From positions 73,546,500 to 73,610,499 of the forward strand of contig CM057827.1 of NCBI GenBank assembly GCA_030068075.1: 64,000 nucleotides of DNA, written 5' to 3'. The notes under the pieces were generated by a model. The model worked only from the letters and a program-made list of their open reading frames with translations. It was not told where the DNA came from and did no database searches. Position 1 is the first letter of the stretch. Each line of letters begins with the position of its first letter. The DNA is from Paguma larvata. Lineage: Eukaryota; Chordata; Mammalia; Carnivora; Viverridae. Below are positions 1-12,689 of this stretch, piece by piece. The position numbers and the translations under genes are program-made.

Positions 1-2340
1 TCACTGAGAAATACATTTTCACCTTACTTCCTTTTAAATAAAATGTGTAAAGCACAAGGATTATTGCAAGCCATATGAAACGAACATATTTCTCATATCG
101 TCATGACACCTCAGGTTATACATGTGACACTTGTGACATAAAACCAGTAGACAAATTCCAACCTCTCTGAGTGAGTCTGTATGGCGACTGAATAATGACT
201 CATGTAAGTTTTATTTTTCTGCCACTTCAAATAGGTCTCTGTAAATGAACTATTTTAATATAATATTCTAATTATATAAATGGGATTGACTTCATATATC
301 CATGTTTCATCTCCCTTTTAATGCTCTGATTGAGTTCATTTTTCTGTATGGAACTAAACTTCAAACCCTCTTCTGCAGACTCAGCCACTGTTATCTTTAA
401 GCTTACTTCCAGTTGTATGACACCTAGTGTAGTGACACAGTTAATGGTTAGTATATTTGCTTAAATTCAATTGCTTCTTTACACATATAGACACATACAT
501 TTTTTTTAGTTGTTGCACTCATTACCATGCAAATAGTTATGCCAACATACCATTAGAATGCTTAGCATACAATTTTTGCAATGAAATTTTTGGCTTTGTT
601 ACTTGCTTGCCATATTATTTAACTTGAGATTTGGTAAAGTAATGATAGAACTATACTTTAAGGGTTATTGTGTACATTCTAGATTTTATATATACATATA
701 ACATATATATGTGTGTATTTTTTGCTGAAGATTGTATGTGTATAATCTACTATACACATCTATAATATATAATCTATATATTTTTTATACTTCTGTATAT
801 GTCCATGTATCTATATTTCTATCTACATTCTTATGGAATTCTTAGCACATAATAAGTACACAAGAAATGGAAGTTAATTATCTCAACCAAAATTTATAGG
901 GTAAAATTTTATTCTGTATTTAATAGCTTCTATATTTTTACAGACCTTGTGCTTTGGAAATGACTGACTCAAGTATTATACATACATACATATGTACATA
1001 CACACACATACACACATCATTTCTAAGTAAGTGGATGAAACCAAAAAACGTTTTCCAAGTGGAAAAATTAGTGAAATAAAAAGTGATTGTATTTAGTTAT
1101 TTCAGTTAATTTTAATGGTCTTTTTGGTTATTCTAATTAAAAACTATTGAAGGACAATTTACAAACACTGTGTGTGCACTGAACCATTCTTAGTTTAGTG
1201 TGAACTACAATGATTATTTCAATCTCTATTTTTTTTTATGGATCTTATAGTATTTGTGTACAGGCTTTGTTGACTCAGCTAGTTAGTAAAGTATCCATAA
1301 TTTAGAGCTCAGAAAGATGAACATACATAAAAATCTCCAGCTCACTTTCATTAAGAAAAGTTTGAGAACCCATCTTTATTGTATATGACTTACAGTTTAT
1401 CTCTTACGGAGTTTTTTTCCCTTCAAAGATTTTTGTTTAGCCTTTTACCTTTAATCTACCTTAAATAACTTTGGGACAGAAGGGCACAAGCATTGTGTTT
1501 TTCCATAAGATTTCCATTAAGTTTATAGGGTGAACAGTTAATGGAATTACTCAAAATTAAATAGTTGAAGGCAGAGATTTGGATTAAGATTTGGTCTGGT
1601 TGCTAGTTGTATGGTCTGAGCACTGTGGGTCTTTCTTACAAATTTCAGGACTGACTGATCCAGGAATTCTATTTATATTAAAATATTCCTGTATTCCTTA
1701 TCATTTATGAAATTTAATCTGAATTAATAACATATAATATTTTTTTTTGGTGTTTAAGCTCTCTAAGATGGATTCTTAAGTAATCATTTCTAGGCCTATA
1801 GGGTCTTAGAGTATCCTCAGATCACTAGAACCTTTGGGATTTTTATATTTCTGTGGAAAATATTTATAATAAGGCATGGCTTATTTTAAGAGATTAAGAT
1901 TAGGAGTAGTATATTTCTAATTACAAGGAACATGCAAAAGAGATTAGCTTATTTATAAGGCTCCTGACCATGGTATTAGGAAAAGTGACCAGCTAGGTGA
2001 AATAGAAATTTAAAGTTCAGAGGCATGCTGAGAAAACCCATTCCTTACCTTCTTTCAACCCTTTAGAGATAGCTGTAAATTATAGGGCAGAATTTAATTT
2101 TCTTCAGTAGAAGGCTTTGATTTCCATAAAAACACCATCCTTTACAACCACCCCACCCAATACTGGCACTCCCCTTTGTCCACTAATAGGCAGCATTTGA
2201 AGATTAGACCTTTCAAACTTTAACTCCTAACTACTTACTTCATATGCTTTTGCTTAATGTTTAAAGTTTTGTTTAAGTACTGAATTAAATAACTAATATG
2301 ACTTTTAATAAATTTTAAAAATGATGAATATAATTCATGA
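1..2340. other. AT-rich intergenic DNA, no gene seen
   Basis: No coding frame or recognisable RNA gene is visible. The stretch holds TA/TG-rich simple sequence at about 690-810 and a CA/TA-rich run near 980-1018, otherwise unassigned AT-rich DNA. Confidence 0.6.
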
Positions 2341-2349
2341 TATAAAAAC

Positions 2350-2591
2350 GTTTTTTACATTTTTTTTGAAGAGAAAGAGCATACATGTGCACACACATGT
2401 GTGCAGAGGGGAGGGAGAGAGGGGGCAAGGGGGCAAGGGAGCGAGGGAGAGAGAGAGGGAGAACCCCAAGTAGGCTCCCCTCGGCGCAGAGCCCTGATGG
2501 GGTACTCCATCCTATGAACTCTGAGATAGATCATGACCTGAGCCAAAATGAAGAGTTGAATGTTTAACTGAGTGAGTCACCCAGGCGCCCC
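2350..2591 (-). mobile_element. Carnivore tRNA-derived SINE (SINEC type)
   Basis: The complement of the SINE head (GTCACCCAGGCGCCCC) is at the right end and the oligo-T and GA-rich tail at the left. Target-site duplications TATAAAAAC flank it at 2341-2349 and 2592-2600. Confidence 0.9.
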
Positions 2592-2699
2592 TATAAAAAC
2601 TTTTTAAGCAAGATAAGAGCAAAACCATTTGGGAGAAATTATGGGTCTTAGTTTATTTATATATTTTAACTCATTTTATTGAAAATATAACAAAATTAA

Positions 2700-3100
2700 A
2701 AGAAAAAGAACAAACTAAAATATTTGTGGAATGTTTGTTAAAAAATGATATCTTAACACATAAAGTATCTATGTATATACATATTAAAAAGATGAAGAGC
2801 TCAATACTAAAATGGGCAAAAGACATGGATAGGCAATTGAATAAAATATATATGTATATATATATATACACAAATGACCAATTCATGAATAAGGGTCAAT
2901 TCCATTAATAATAATTAAATGCATTGAAACATCAATAAGATGCATTTTCCCGTGGCAAATAAATAAAAATAAAAGGTGTAATACACAATCTTGCCAATAA
3001 AGGTAAGGTGAAAAATAAGTATTTTTACAGAAGATTTTAGTGATATAAGTTTCAGTACAATAAGTCAAAAATTTCTGAGTTCCATAATTATAATGATGTA
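2700..3100 (+). mobile_element. Old, diverged L1 ORF2 3' fragment
   Basis: Near 2800-2850 the + strand reads as a decayed version of the L1 ORF2 segment with WAKDMNRQLNK-like wording, followed by AT-rich sequence with weak L1 similarity. Edges are uncertain. Confidence 0.4.
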
Positions 3101-3315
3101 CCCTAAATAGTTATGTATAGTCATAAGTTTAGCTAAATAAAAGTAAGGTTATTATGTTAATAACAGGGAAAATTGAAAACTTCCATAAAATAAAAATACA
3201 AGTACATTAAAAAACTGGTATAAAAGTACTGTATTGACATAGGGAAATATTTATGATACATTGTTACTGGTAGATTATAAAACAATATGTACTATATATA
3301 AGGATAATGTATATA

Positions 3316-3532
3316 TTTTTTAATGTTTACTTTTTGAGAGAGAGAGAGAGAGAGAGAGACAGAGCATGAGCAGGGGAGAGTCAGAGACAGAGAAAGAGAC
3401 ACAAGATCCGAAGCAGGCTCTTGGCTCTGAGCTGTCAGCACAGAGCCTGATAGGGACTCAAACTCACAAACCATGAGATCATGACCTGAGCCAAAGTTGG
3501 AGGCTTAAGCGACTGAGCCATCCAGGTGTTCC
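3316..3532 (-). mobile_element. Carnivore tRNA-derived SINE
   Basis: It has the oligo-T/(GA)n tail at the left and GACTGAGCCATCCAGGTGTT, a mutated SINE head complement, at the right. Confidence 0.85.
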
Positions 3533-5204
3533 TAGGGATATATATTTAAATTAACATCTATTAACAGCTCTATCTGTTCTCATAAAGATAATTTTGTTTC
3601 CTCTTGTTACTTATTTGATTTTTCTAAGTTAAAATATAGAAACTTGTCAATTAAAAAGATCTTTGCTGTTTTTTTTTTCAGATTTAAAAGATTATATCCT
3701 TATTGCAGGAAAGAAAAGCTCAGCAAATGCATAAAAGGATAAACAATAAAACTACTATACTCTTTTACCCAGAGATAACCACTTTTAATACTTCACAGCT
3801 GGTCTTTTTTTCCATATATATGACAGTAACAAGAGATTCTCATACAGGTGATTTTAGCAAATGAGTTTCAGACCCCTATAGTACTTTTCCTTAATTCCAG
3901 AAAAAGAAACAGAAGTTTGGACATTTATCTCATCTACTATAGGTTTCACCAGGTGTCTGGACAAAAGAACATGATGAGCTTGTATTCTTAATAATAATAA
4001 TAATAAAAAGACAGAGTAGTGAGAGGGAGAGAGACCACCGGGTTGACAAAAACAAAGGTAAGTAGAGACAGACAAACTAAAGACAGACTTTATCATCTTG
4101 GTTATTTTGCCCAAGGTGAGAAAGCTTCTTTCTGCCCTCCCAAAGTTTCCTGGCTTCTCTTCCAGAAATGGAATGCCACATGTAACAAGTTAATGGTCTA
4201 CATTTCACAAGATAGACTTTTGAGAAATTTCAATCAAGAAAAAGAGCCACCTACTTTTCTTAATTAGTAGAATCTAAAGTAAATAAGTAAGCTGCTTGAG
4301 TGTAAGAAAACAACATTTAGAGTTCTCTACATTTATGAAATATTTCTTAAATTTCAATTACAATTTACAATATATATATTAGTATAGTGATATGTATATA
4401 TAATTTACAGGGAATATACATGGTCAATAACTATTGCTGTTAGAGGAGTTCAGTGAAAAATTCACTACCTTTCCAAAGGTAAGTTTTCTTATGTTGTGGC
4501 ATTCAGCTATTCTTCATTATGCATCCTATCTAGTTTCTACAGAATCATCTTTAGTAAATTAATTTTAATACTTAAATAAAACTTCATAAGTTATCAAAAT
4601 AGAGCTATTTCTCAAAGAAAAGAATCATGGCCTCTTAAAGCGAGTTTTTTTTTAGTTTCCTACGAACTATACAGGGATAATTAGTATGTAGAAGAAAATA
4701 AAACCAATTCTCTTTTAGCTGCTATGAAACCAAAAATTTTATTTTTTGTATATCTGGATCAACAAATATTATTGAACACCATCTATGAGTAAGCAACTGT
4801 AGAAAAAGATCAAAGAATGAATAAAATATAAATAAACAAAAAATAATTTTCTTCAAATCATAACATCTGTTTACATAAATTGATAAAGAAGATATAGATT
4901 GATAATATTAGTAAATACGTGATTTTTTTTGCACTTAATACTGACTGAAGATCACATGTTAAAGTCACAGAAATTCAGTCACTGGATAGAAAAGAGGCAT
5001 TATGCATTTACAAAGAATCTAAATTAGAAACTAATTGAAAAGATAAAGATATCATAATATTAACTCAAATAGTAACATGCTTAAATGTAAATAGACACCA
5101 TTAAAATGTACAAAGTAGCTATTCACTAACTATGATGAATACATAATAATTTAGGTACTATGTTAATTTATTACTGCCAATATTTTTATCATTGATGGAA
5201 CAAA
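3533..5204. other. AT-rich intergenic DNA, no gene seen
   Basis: No supported gene. The short open frames here have no family resemblance. A run of TAA triplets lies near 3990-4006. Confidence 0.55.
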
Positions 5205-5450
5205 GGCATAGTACCTAACATCTGTTGAACATCTCTTATGGGCCACGTGCTGTCCTGAATATTTAATTGATTCTAACACTCATAATACTTACAATAATCG
5301 TTTAAGGCATATACTATCATTTCTCTCAACTTCCAGCAGGAAAAACTGAAGCACAGAAAGTTTAATTAACTTCCCCAAGGTCACATTGCTAGGAATTATA
5401 GGAAATAGCATTTGAAACCTGTGAGTGTGACTCGGACCTCTTAAGTTTCC
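5205..5450 (+). mobile_element. MIR-type ancient SINE
   Basis: The order of MIR landmarks is visible: a TTGAACATCTCTTATGGGCC-like start, a GAAACTGAGGCACAGA-like core at about 5340-5360 and CCAAGGTCACATTGCTAGG at 5375-5393. Edges are approximate. Confidence 0.75.
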
Positions 5451-5461
5451 CATTTATCAGG

Positions 5462-5525
5462 ATATTTATTTATATATTATTTATTTATTTATTTTTTATT
5501 TATTCATTTTAGCACATATTTATTT
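5462..5525. repeat. (TTTA)n-like low-complexity run
   Basis: Degenerate ATTT/TTTA repeats over about 60 bases. Confidence 0.7.
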
Positions 5526-5676
5526 TTTCAAAATTACAAAAGGAGGAAGAACCCAGAAATAAGTAAAGTTGATTACCTATAGGGAATGATTTAAAATGAG
5601 ATGGAAGTTATAGAAGGGGGATGACACTATTATCAGTATGCCTTTAGTTGTAGAAGTAATATGTAAATTTATGTCA

Positions 5677-5880
5677 TTTTTTTAATGTTTATTTATTTAT
5701 TTTGAGAGAGAGAGAGAAAGGGAGGGACAGAAAAGGAAAGGGAGAGAGAGAGCATCCCAAGCGGGCTCCATGCTGTCAGTGCAGAACCCAACACGGGGTT
5801 CAATATCACAAACTGTGAGTTCATGACCTGAGCCAAAATCAAGAGCCAGATGCTCAACTGACTGAGCCACCTGGGCACCT
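5677..5880 (-). mobile_element. Carnivore tRNA-derived SINE
   Basis: Oligo-T and GA-rich tail at the left, head complement ACTGAGCCACCTGGGCACCT at the right end. It lies about 200 bases before the first receptor's coding exon. Confidence 0.88.
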
Positions 5881-6060
5881 AAGCATGTTTTTAAAACAGG
5901 ACTATCATGCTGGGATTCAGAGATAAAAGCCAAGGTTATACAGTCTTTATAAAATAAATGACTGCATGTAACATTTATTTGTGTGCTTATGAGGATCTAA
6001 ATACCTAAGTGTGCTGAGGGGAGTTTGATTTGCTCATGCACTGTCACAGTACTATGATGT

Positions 6061-6082
6061 TTTTTCCATTTCACTTTTCAGG
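6061..6082 (+). promoter_or_regulatory. Candidate 3' splice site before OR at 6117
   Basis: A pyrimidine-rich run ends in TTTTCAG, with the AG at 6080-6081, 35 bases before the start codon. OR genes usually carry non-coding 5' exons spliced just before the coding exon, so the coding exon probably begins at 6082. The upstream exon and promoter cannot be located by eye. Confidence 0.6.
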
Positions 6083-6116
6083 AACATTCCTGATCCCATC
6101 TCAGAAATTTGAAATC

Positions 6117-7043
6117 ATGGACCAAGGAAATAAATCAGGAGTGACTGAATTTATATTGCACGGTCTTTCAGGTTCTCGAGAGCTACAGCTTTTCTATTTT
6201 GCATTTTTCACACTTTTCTATTTATCCATTGTGCTGGGGAACCTCCTCATTGTGCTCACTGTCATCTCTGAACCTGCACTGCACACACCCATGTATTTTC
6301 TACTCAGTAATCTCTCCTTCATTGATGTGTGTCTATCCACCTTTGCCACCCCCAAAATGATTACTGACTTCCTTATGGAGCAAAAGACCATCTCTTTTGA
6401 GGGCTGCATGACCCAGATATTCTTTCTGCATGTCTTTGCTGGTGGTGAAATGATGCTTCTTGTGGCCATGGCATATGATAGATATGTAGCCATATGTCGA
6501 CCCCTGTACTACGCGTCCATCATGAGTGTACGCAAGTGCATAATCCTTGTGGTGGGCTCCTGGCTCACTGGGGTTCTGCACTCATTAAGTCAGTTGGTCT
6601 TCACAGTAAACCTTCCATTCTGTGGCCCCAATAAAGTGGACAGTTTTTTCTGTGACCTTCCCCTGGTTATCAAACTTGCCTGCACCAATACCTTTACTCT
6701 TGAGGTACTAATGCTTTCCGACAGTGGTCTAATGGCCATGAGCTCCTTTGTGCTCTTGCTGATCTCCTACACAGTCATCCTGGTTACTGTGAGACGGCAG
6801 TCCTCAGCAGGCATGGCCAAAGCGAGGGCCACCCTGACTGCCCACATCACTGTGGTGACCCTCTTCTTTGGTCCCTGCATCTTCATTTATGCTTGGCCTT
6901 TTAGCAGTCTCCCAGTGGATAAGGTTCTCTCCATATTTTATACTGTTTTCACCCCTCTTTTAAACCCCATGATTTACACCTTAAGAAATAAGGAGGTAAT
7001 ATCAGCAATGCAAAAACTAAGGGCTCGACAAGTGCGTTTCTGA
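6117..7043 (+). CDS. Olfactory receptor, OR4K subfamily, intact, 308 aa
   Basis: A single-exon seven-transmembrane odorant receptor that would signal through the olfactory G protein in sensory neuron cilia. All class II OR landmarks are present: N-glycosylation site NKS at residues 5-7, GN at 41-42 (TM1), PMYFLL at 58-63 (TM2), Cys97, MAYDRYVAIC at 118-127 (end of TM3), extracellular-loop cysteines 169, 179 and 189, SY at 217-218 (TM5), KARATLTAHI around 235-244 (TM6) and PLLNPMIYTLRN at 280-291 (TM7). The frame is open upstream to 6030, but the Met at 6117 is chosen because it aligns exactly with the starts of the two neighbouring receptors and lies 36 bases after a splice acceptor. Length is normal for the family. 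It is clearly OR4K-like; I cannot choose between OR4K2, OR4K3 and OR4K15 relatives, so no symbol is given. AATAAA at 7070-7075 and 7084-7089 may serve as poly(A) signals. Confidence 0.95.
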   Translation: MDQGNKSGVTEFILHGLSGSRELQLFYFAFFTLFYLSIVLGNLLIVLTVISEPALHTPMYFLLSNLSFIDVCLSTFATPKMITDFLMEQKTISFEGCMTQIFFLHVFAGGEMMLLVAMAYDRYVAICRPLYYASIMSVRKCIILVVGSWLTGVLHSLSQLVFTVNLPFCGPNKVDSFFCDLPLVIKLACTNTFTLEVLMLSDSGLMAMSSFVLLLISYTVILVTVRRQSSAGMAKARATLTAHITVVTLFFGPCIFIYAWPFSSLPVDKVLSIFYTVFTPLLNPMIYTLRNKEVISAMQKLRARQVRF

Positions 7044-7869
7044 AAGTCTCCCAGCTATTCCTTGTGATAAATAAATATCCTATAATAAAATCCAGGTTAG
7101 TGTATTTTACTCTGTAAACTACTGCTATGTCTGAAATATCATAGTACCCGTTTTCTTCTTTTTAGTATTTTCTAACAGTAAACAAACCATTTTAGATAAC
7201 AGAATTGGACTTATTTTCTCTTATGAAATAATTCTTATTTAATTCAGACTAAAATTATTTATGTCTTTTCCTATAAAATGTGTCAAAATTCATGCTTCGT
7301 CTAAACTTAATATGAAATATATAAAATATTAAAGTAATATAAGATATTTACTTCATATTTTAATGTTTCAGAATAGTGGTAGAATTGCAATTATTCTCCA
7401 GTCATCATCTTATCTTATCTTATAAATTAGAGGTAGAAATTGCCATAAAGTTTTCCTTGTTCTTACCATCTTTAGGTGACAGAAAGTTTTATGATTATAT
7501 ACCTCATTCTCTGTCTCTCTCTCCTTCTGTAAATGTATACAAATACCCAAACTTATATTCTTTGCTATTCATACCATTTCTATCTGAACTAAGAAACTAA
7601 ATAGATTGAGGTTTTTCTTCTTGTGCACAGGGGTGGTATTTGTTATAATCTGAACTCTGACAACAAACTATCCAAACACAGGGACCAAAAAGCAAATAGA
7701 TTATGTTTCAGCATTCATTATCTGAACCAAGAAACCAATTAAGATGCATACATTTACATTAACCATGCTACAAATACTAAAACTTGAGCCCACAATGTTT
7801 ATTTATGTCAGCATATTAATGTGAGGAATTAAATAGCTATGTCCTGGACTAGGAGATCATAGGGAATGC
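7044..7869. other. 3' flank of first OR, no gene seen
   Basis: Candidate poly(A) signals occur at 7070-7075 and 7084-7089. The remainder is AT-rich and unassigned. Confidence 0.5.
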
Positions 7870-8275
7870 ATTGCAAAGCAGAAAACTGCTTTCTTGTCTT
7901 GCTGAAAACAGCACGCAATCCTTCACTCATCTTGTTAATGTATACCTAGGGGGCGCTCACTTCGCTTATCTAGTAAATGTGTATCTTGGGTTCGGTCCTG
8001 CTTATACTCATAAATTTCTTAGACCATGTTATTGTATGGAATATTTTACCTAGTCTTAACTGTTTTTCTGCATTTTATATGCATTCTTACTGGCACATAG
8101 CCCAGTGAGTACTGAACAATGTTATCTACGCTCAACAAATATGGGAGCTTGAAAGTAGCTTGGGTAGACTTTCCTTGGCCTCGCGCTCACCTCTCTCTAC
8201 TTACGTGGTGTCTTGAATAATCCTTTCTACCGTCCTCGGCTTTGCTGGACAAAGCCGAAAGCTGAACCCATATAT
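7870..8275 (+). mobile_element. Possible LTR remnant (unassigned)
   Basis: This patch is richer in CpG than its surroundings. Its last part resembles the U5 end of a mammalian LTR (CTTGAATAATCCTTTCTACCG, then TCGGCTTTG ... CAAAGCCGA). There are no gag, pol or env remnants next to it, and I cannot define TG...CA ends or name a family. It is kept as a tentative call. Confidence 0.3.
8236..8258. other. Perfect 9-bp stem hairpin
   Basis: TCGGCTTTG (8236-8244) and CAAAGCCGA (8250-8258) are exact reverse complements around a 5-base loop, CTGGA. It sits at the right end of the LTR-like patch. Confidence 0.7.
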
Positions 8276-10060
8276 TAAAATTTAGAATTGACATTCAAAG
8301 TTCAATGACTACCTACAAAAATATATACCACTCCATATATAAATGGAAGGTTTTTACCAACAGTGCTTAATATATATTTTTGCTCTATAAATTTATTCTC
8401 TTACCTATCTCTACATCATTCATGCTCTCTAATCCACAACAACCAATAAAACATAATTCAGAATATATATTTTCAAAGCTCTCTAAGAACATAGAATGGT
8501 TTTAACTTTTTAAAGGAACACTACATTTTCACACTTAAATTTAATATTTAATTCTTACAGTCTAACCCCTCTTTCATCAATTAGAAGACTGAGAATCACA
8601 TGTTATACAAGTTAAGTGAGTTGAGCACATTCATAATCAGCGAGTAGAGGAAATTATACAAATAACCTCCATTTCTGATTTGCAATATTTGAAAGGAAAG
8701 CCATATGCCAAAGGCAAGCTATGTTTCTGAAATAGAGTATGTATAAGAAATGGTGGTATGGAATAAGATTTAGTACCGAGTATGTTTTAAACAATTTTTG
8801 ATTCACCTTTCCCTTTCATAATTTTACCATTCCACAAGGCTCTGTTGATTCCTTTGGGAAACATAGAATTAAAAAATATAAACTAATATAGGACTGAGTC
8901 ATATGATGGTGGTGATGATAAAGCCAAAAATAATGATCACAACATAATTTATAAATTATATCTTTGTATCTCATATCTTTTGATTCTCACAAAATTTCTG
9001 TAGATTAGAAAAATAAGATTATACATCTGCTACTGTAAATATTGAAATTGAGGTAATTCTGAAACTCTTGCAAGAATGCTTATGAATTCTAGATGGATTC
9101 TTTAAAATAAATAAATGACCTCATGGCATCTTAAATAGCAGGAGCTTTGAGAGAGGAAAACTGATGGAGAGTGATTGCAGGTCATGAAAATGATGGGTGG
9201 TGCTTGACCATTAGGGGGAAATTTTGTATGTTCAAGAGTGTGAGGTAGGATTGGATCTTTCCATCTGGACTCTTAGCAAAGGTACACAGAAGAGGGTACT
9301 ATGGAGTACAAGGCAAAGATCAAAGTAATCATCTTTACTGGCCTAGCCTACAGATAGAAAAATTGCTTTGTCTTGGAAATTATAATCATTGGATTGCCCA
9401 CATATGAGTTCCAAGTTTGAATTTATACTCTCTGCACAATCAGAAGAGCTTTAACCTGAAAAATCAACATTAGCTTTTGGGAACCTAATGAGTCATTGAA
9501 ATTTGGGGGTCATTTGAAAAAGCAAAGACCAAAACCTTTCTTTCTGAGAAAAAGCAAAGACCAAAACCACTTTCTGAGTGGTTGCATCCGTAAAACTGGC
9601 CCACAGATTTAGACACATGAACTTCAGCTGAACATGAGTTTACAGTCAAGTTCACAGACACACAAGGAGCCTATCTACAATGGACAGCAGTCAGATGAAC
9701 AAACGGCAGACTAAATTCCTGCTCTCCTCTCCGATCAGTAATGAGTCTATAGGATACATATTATGAAGCAAATATGTTCAAAATGACTGAACATACAAAG
9801 CAAATATAAAAGGAGAAAATGTTACTATCAAAAAAAAAAAAGTAGGTGACTTCTGTTCTGGGGAAAGAGAAGTAGACATAATTTCCATATTCTTTCTGCT
9901 GTCCATAATCATAATCACTTGTTGATATAAATTTATTTATATATAAAACAAACATCATAACACTCTGAAAGTGGGGGAGAAGAAGGTAGACTGGATAGGG
10001 ACCCAAGAAATTATATGGCATGACAGAAGATGCCAACAACTCAGGAATACTAATGAGAAA
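8276..10060. other. AT-rich intergenic DNA with weak MIR traces
   Basis: No gene. Faint MIR-like wording occurs near 8580-8690. A short tandem duplication is at 9517-9578 (listed separately). The rest is unassigned. Confidence 0.45.
9517..9578. repeat. Two-copy 30-32 bp tandem repeat
   Basis: AAAAAGCAAAGACCAAAACC followed by a CTTTCTGAG ending occurs twice in a row (9517-9548 and 9549-9578); the first copy has two extra bases. Confidence 0.85.
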
Positions 10061-11570
10061 AGACCAAAAGCACCAACAAACCTCTGTTCATTCTAGCCAA
10101 ACACCATAAAAGGGTCAGCCTAGCAAGACAGAAAATTTTATACAACATCTCTACTTCAGCAAAACACCGTAAAAAAATCTTCGGTCCCACCTCATCTATA
10201 CCGGCAAAGCCCAAATGGGTAGCCTAGGTTCCTACCACTGGCCATGATGTAACAAGCTACCCCAGAACCCCTACACATGGAAGAGGTGTCAGAGAAGGCC
10301 AAATATGGAGCCTGAACTTTCATCTTTGTCAGAATGCAATCACTACCTCTTCCTATGGTGCAAGTAGCAGTGACAAGGTAATCCTGTCCCTCCCAGCCAA
10401 GGAAATCAATGGAGGTCTAGTGAGGGGCCAGAGCTCTCCTTCCCTCCCAGTAATAACAAAAAGTGTCCTTACCTCCCCTTGGTGCCAACTGAAGCAAAGC
10501 TGGGAAACTGGATTTCTATCCCCACCTGGGAGTAACAAAGTGGTGTTCCTTCCATCTTCACCTGTCAGAAAAATGTAAAAATAAGGTAACTAAAACAGAA
10601 AGTTTAAATAGGTTCAGGGTCTTAAGTATACTACACATAATGTCAAGATTCAATTCAAAATCATTAATCACACAAAGTAGAAAAATCTCTACTTGAAAAA
10701 AAGAAAGAAAGAAAATCAGTATATGTCTATACCAAGGTGATAGAAGTATTTGAATTACCCAGCATATTTTAAAGAAGCCCTTCTAAAACTGTTTCAATGA
10801 GCAATTATGAATGCGTTTAAAATAAATGATAAAAAACGGACATCTTAGAAAAGAACAAAATAGAAAGTCTTGGCAAATAATTAGAAGATAACAAAAAAAG
10901 AATCAAATGTAAATAAAAAGGTGAATGTAAATCAAATGTAATTGATTAATGATTACCAAATGTAAATTAAAAACAAAAACAAAAAAACACCCCAAACTCA
11001 ATGGATGGTCTCATAGCAGAATGGAAGACACAAAGGATTGAATCAGTGAATTGAAATGTAGAACAACAGAAATTTCTCATTTTGAACGGTAGAGAGAAAA
11101 TAGACTAAACAGATAACTTTACTCTCAAGGAGAGAGAAAAGAATTCTTTCTACATCAGGGAAAGGGAACAAAGATATCAATTAATTTTGACTTATTATAT
11201 TATATATACATATAAAAATTGTGAGGGTAGCCACTTAAGTAAAAATAAAATATATGATTTGCAAGCTAGTAAAGGAAACAAAAGTGAGACAAAACTCAAT
11301 CCATTTAATAGAAGGTAAGAATGAAAAGGGAAAGGAAAATAATAAAACAAAGCATAAGGTGGAGAAAATAAATACAAGTAGGAGAGAGAAAGGGAGAAAG
11401 TAAGAGAGAGGAGGGAATTGTGTCTTAATTTACCAACTTTTCATAAACCTAATAACATAGCTTCAAAATGCATTAAGGGATTACAAGGAGAAAGTGGAAA
11501 ATACAACTATCACCATATAAATAAGAAGCAGCAAAATTTGATAATTCTACAGAACAACAGAAACATGATT
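10060..11570 (+). mobile_element. Old L1, 5' UTR through ORF1 into ORF2 fragments
   Basis: The GC-richer part to about 10570 resembles the 5' UTR of L1M-type elements, with repeated CCTCCC...AGTAACAAAGTG phrases. At 10640-10870 and 10985-11105 the sequence follows the familiar L1 ORF1 5' region (for example AAACTCAATGGATGGTCTCA). At 11440-11560 there is a piece resembling the ORF2 endonuclease region. All frames are broken. Confidence 0.6.
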
Positions 11571-11864
11571 AGCTACGTCTAAGGAGCATAAGTGAGAAAG
11601 ATATCACACAATTATCTTAGACATGTTATCTAGTTCATTTCCTGTCAATGGATGTACTTCTGATTGAACCAAGTTCTCATTCTGTGAATGAAAAAGATGA
11701 TTAAAAGTTTTTACAACTGTTAAAAGTTGGCATTTCACAGAAGAAAACTAAATGTATAATAAATTTATGAAACAAGTTAGAACTAATAACCAAGGAAAAG
11801 CCAGTAATAACCACAATAATATACCTGTAACATGCGGTTTAATTGTAAAAATCAATACATTTTA

Positions 11865-12068
11865 TTTGATTTTTTAAATGTTTATTATTTTTGAGAAGAG
11901 AGAACAGGGAAGGGACAGAGGGGGGAGACAGAGGATCCAAAGGCAGCTCTGGCTGAGAGAGAAAAGCCTGATGTAGAGCTTGAACTGATGAATCCTGATG
12001 ATCATGACCTGAGCTTATGACTTGAGTGAAGTTGGGTACTTAATTGACTGAGCCACCAAAGGTGTCCC
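11865..12068 (-). mobile_element. Carnivore tRNA-derived SINE
   Basis: Left oligo-T and AATGTTTATT tail, right head complement GACTGAGCCACCAAAGGTGT. An 18-base target-site duplication with one mismatch flanks it at 11847-11864 and 12069-12086. Confidence 0.92.
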
Positions 12069-12689
12069 AAAATCAATATATTTTATGTATCAATATATTT
12101 TATATGTGCCCAAAGAAGGATAATCTTGAAAGAGAGATTGGGATAATCTTGAATTGGAGAAAGTTGGTTTCTCTTAGTACAGAAGTTCACTGATTTGACC
12201 AGGTGAGAACTGGTCTTGAACTGCTGGGCAAGCATTAGGCTATCCAATGTGCAGAACAATGGGGAAACAGGCGGTCAGCAACTGGTGGTGTGTGTGCACA
12301 GGACTCAAGGTTCTGACATGGGTAAAAACCTTTTGGAGTGGGGAGACTTGGTTTTGTGTGGAGAGTGCTGTGGGAAGGTTATCACCGGAATGGGGCTGCA
12401 AGGTCACAGAGGTGTTGTATTTTAGGTCCCTGTCTGGGACAGCCTCCATTGTGTGTCCACACACTCACACCACTGACCCTATACCATGTCTGAACTGGTA
12501 TAAGTGTCTCTTCATCTTGCAATGTGCCCTTAGGTTCCTTCTCTGAGAAAGGTTAACCTCAAGCTCACTGTACAGGAGAAATATTTAAAGAAATTCTGTT
12601 CACTACAGAGGATAAAATGAAGGGTGAATTCAGATCTGAGAAGCAATAAATTGATAAATAAAACTAAGTGCAAATGTGTGAAGCCATTT

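Noticed and set aside
2385..2567. Small Arg/Glu-rich frame
   Set aside because: It is the translation of the GA-rich tail and body of a SINE; the same holds for small frames at the other SINEs.
6030..6116. Upstream extension of the first receptor's frame
   Set aside because: It starts at TTG, contains the splice acceptor and does not align with paralogs; the Met at 6117 does.
6218..6581. Minus-strand frames across the first receptor
   Set aside because: Shadows of a conserved receptor coding region; similar antisense frames occur in the other three receptors.
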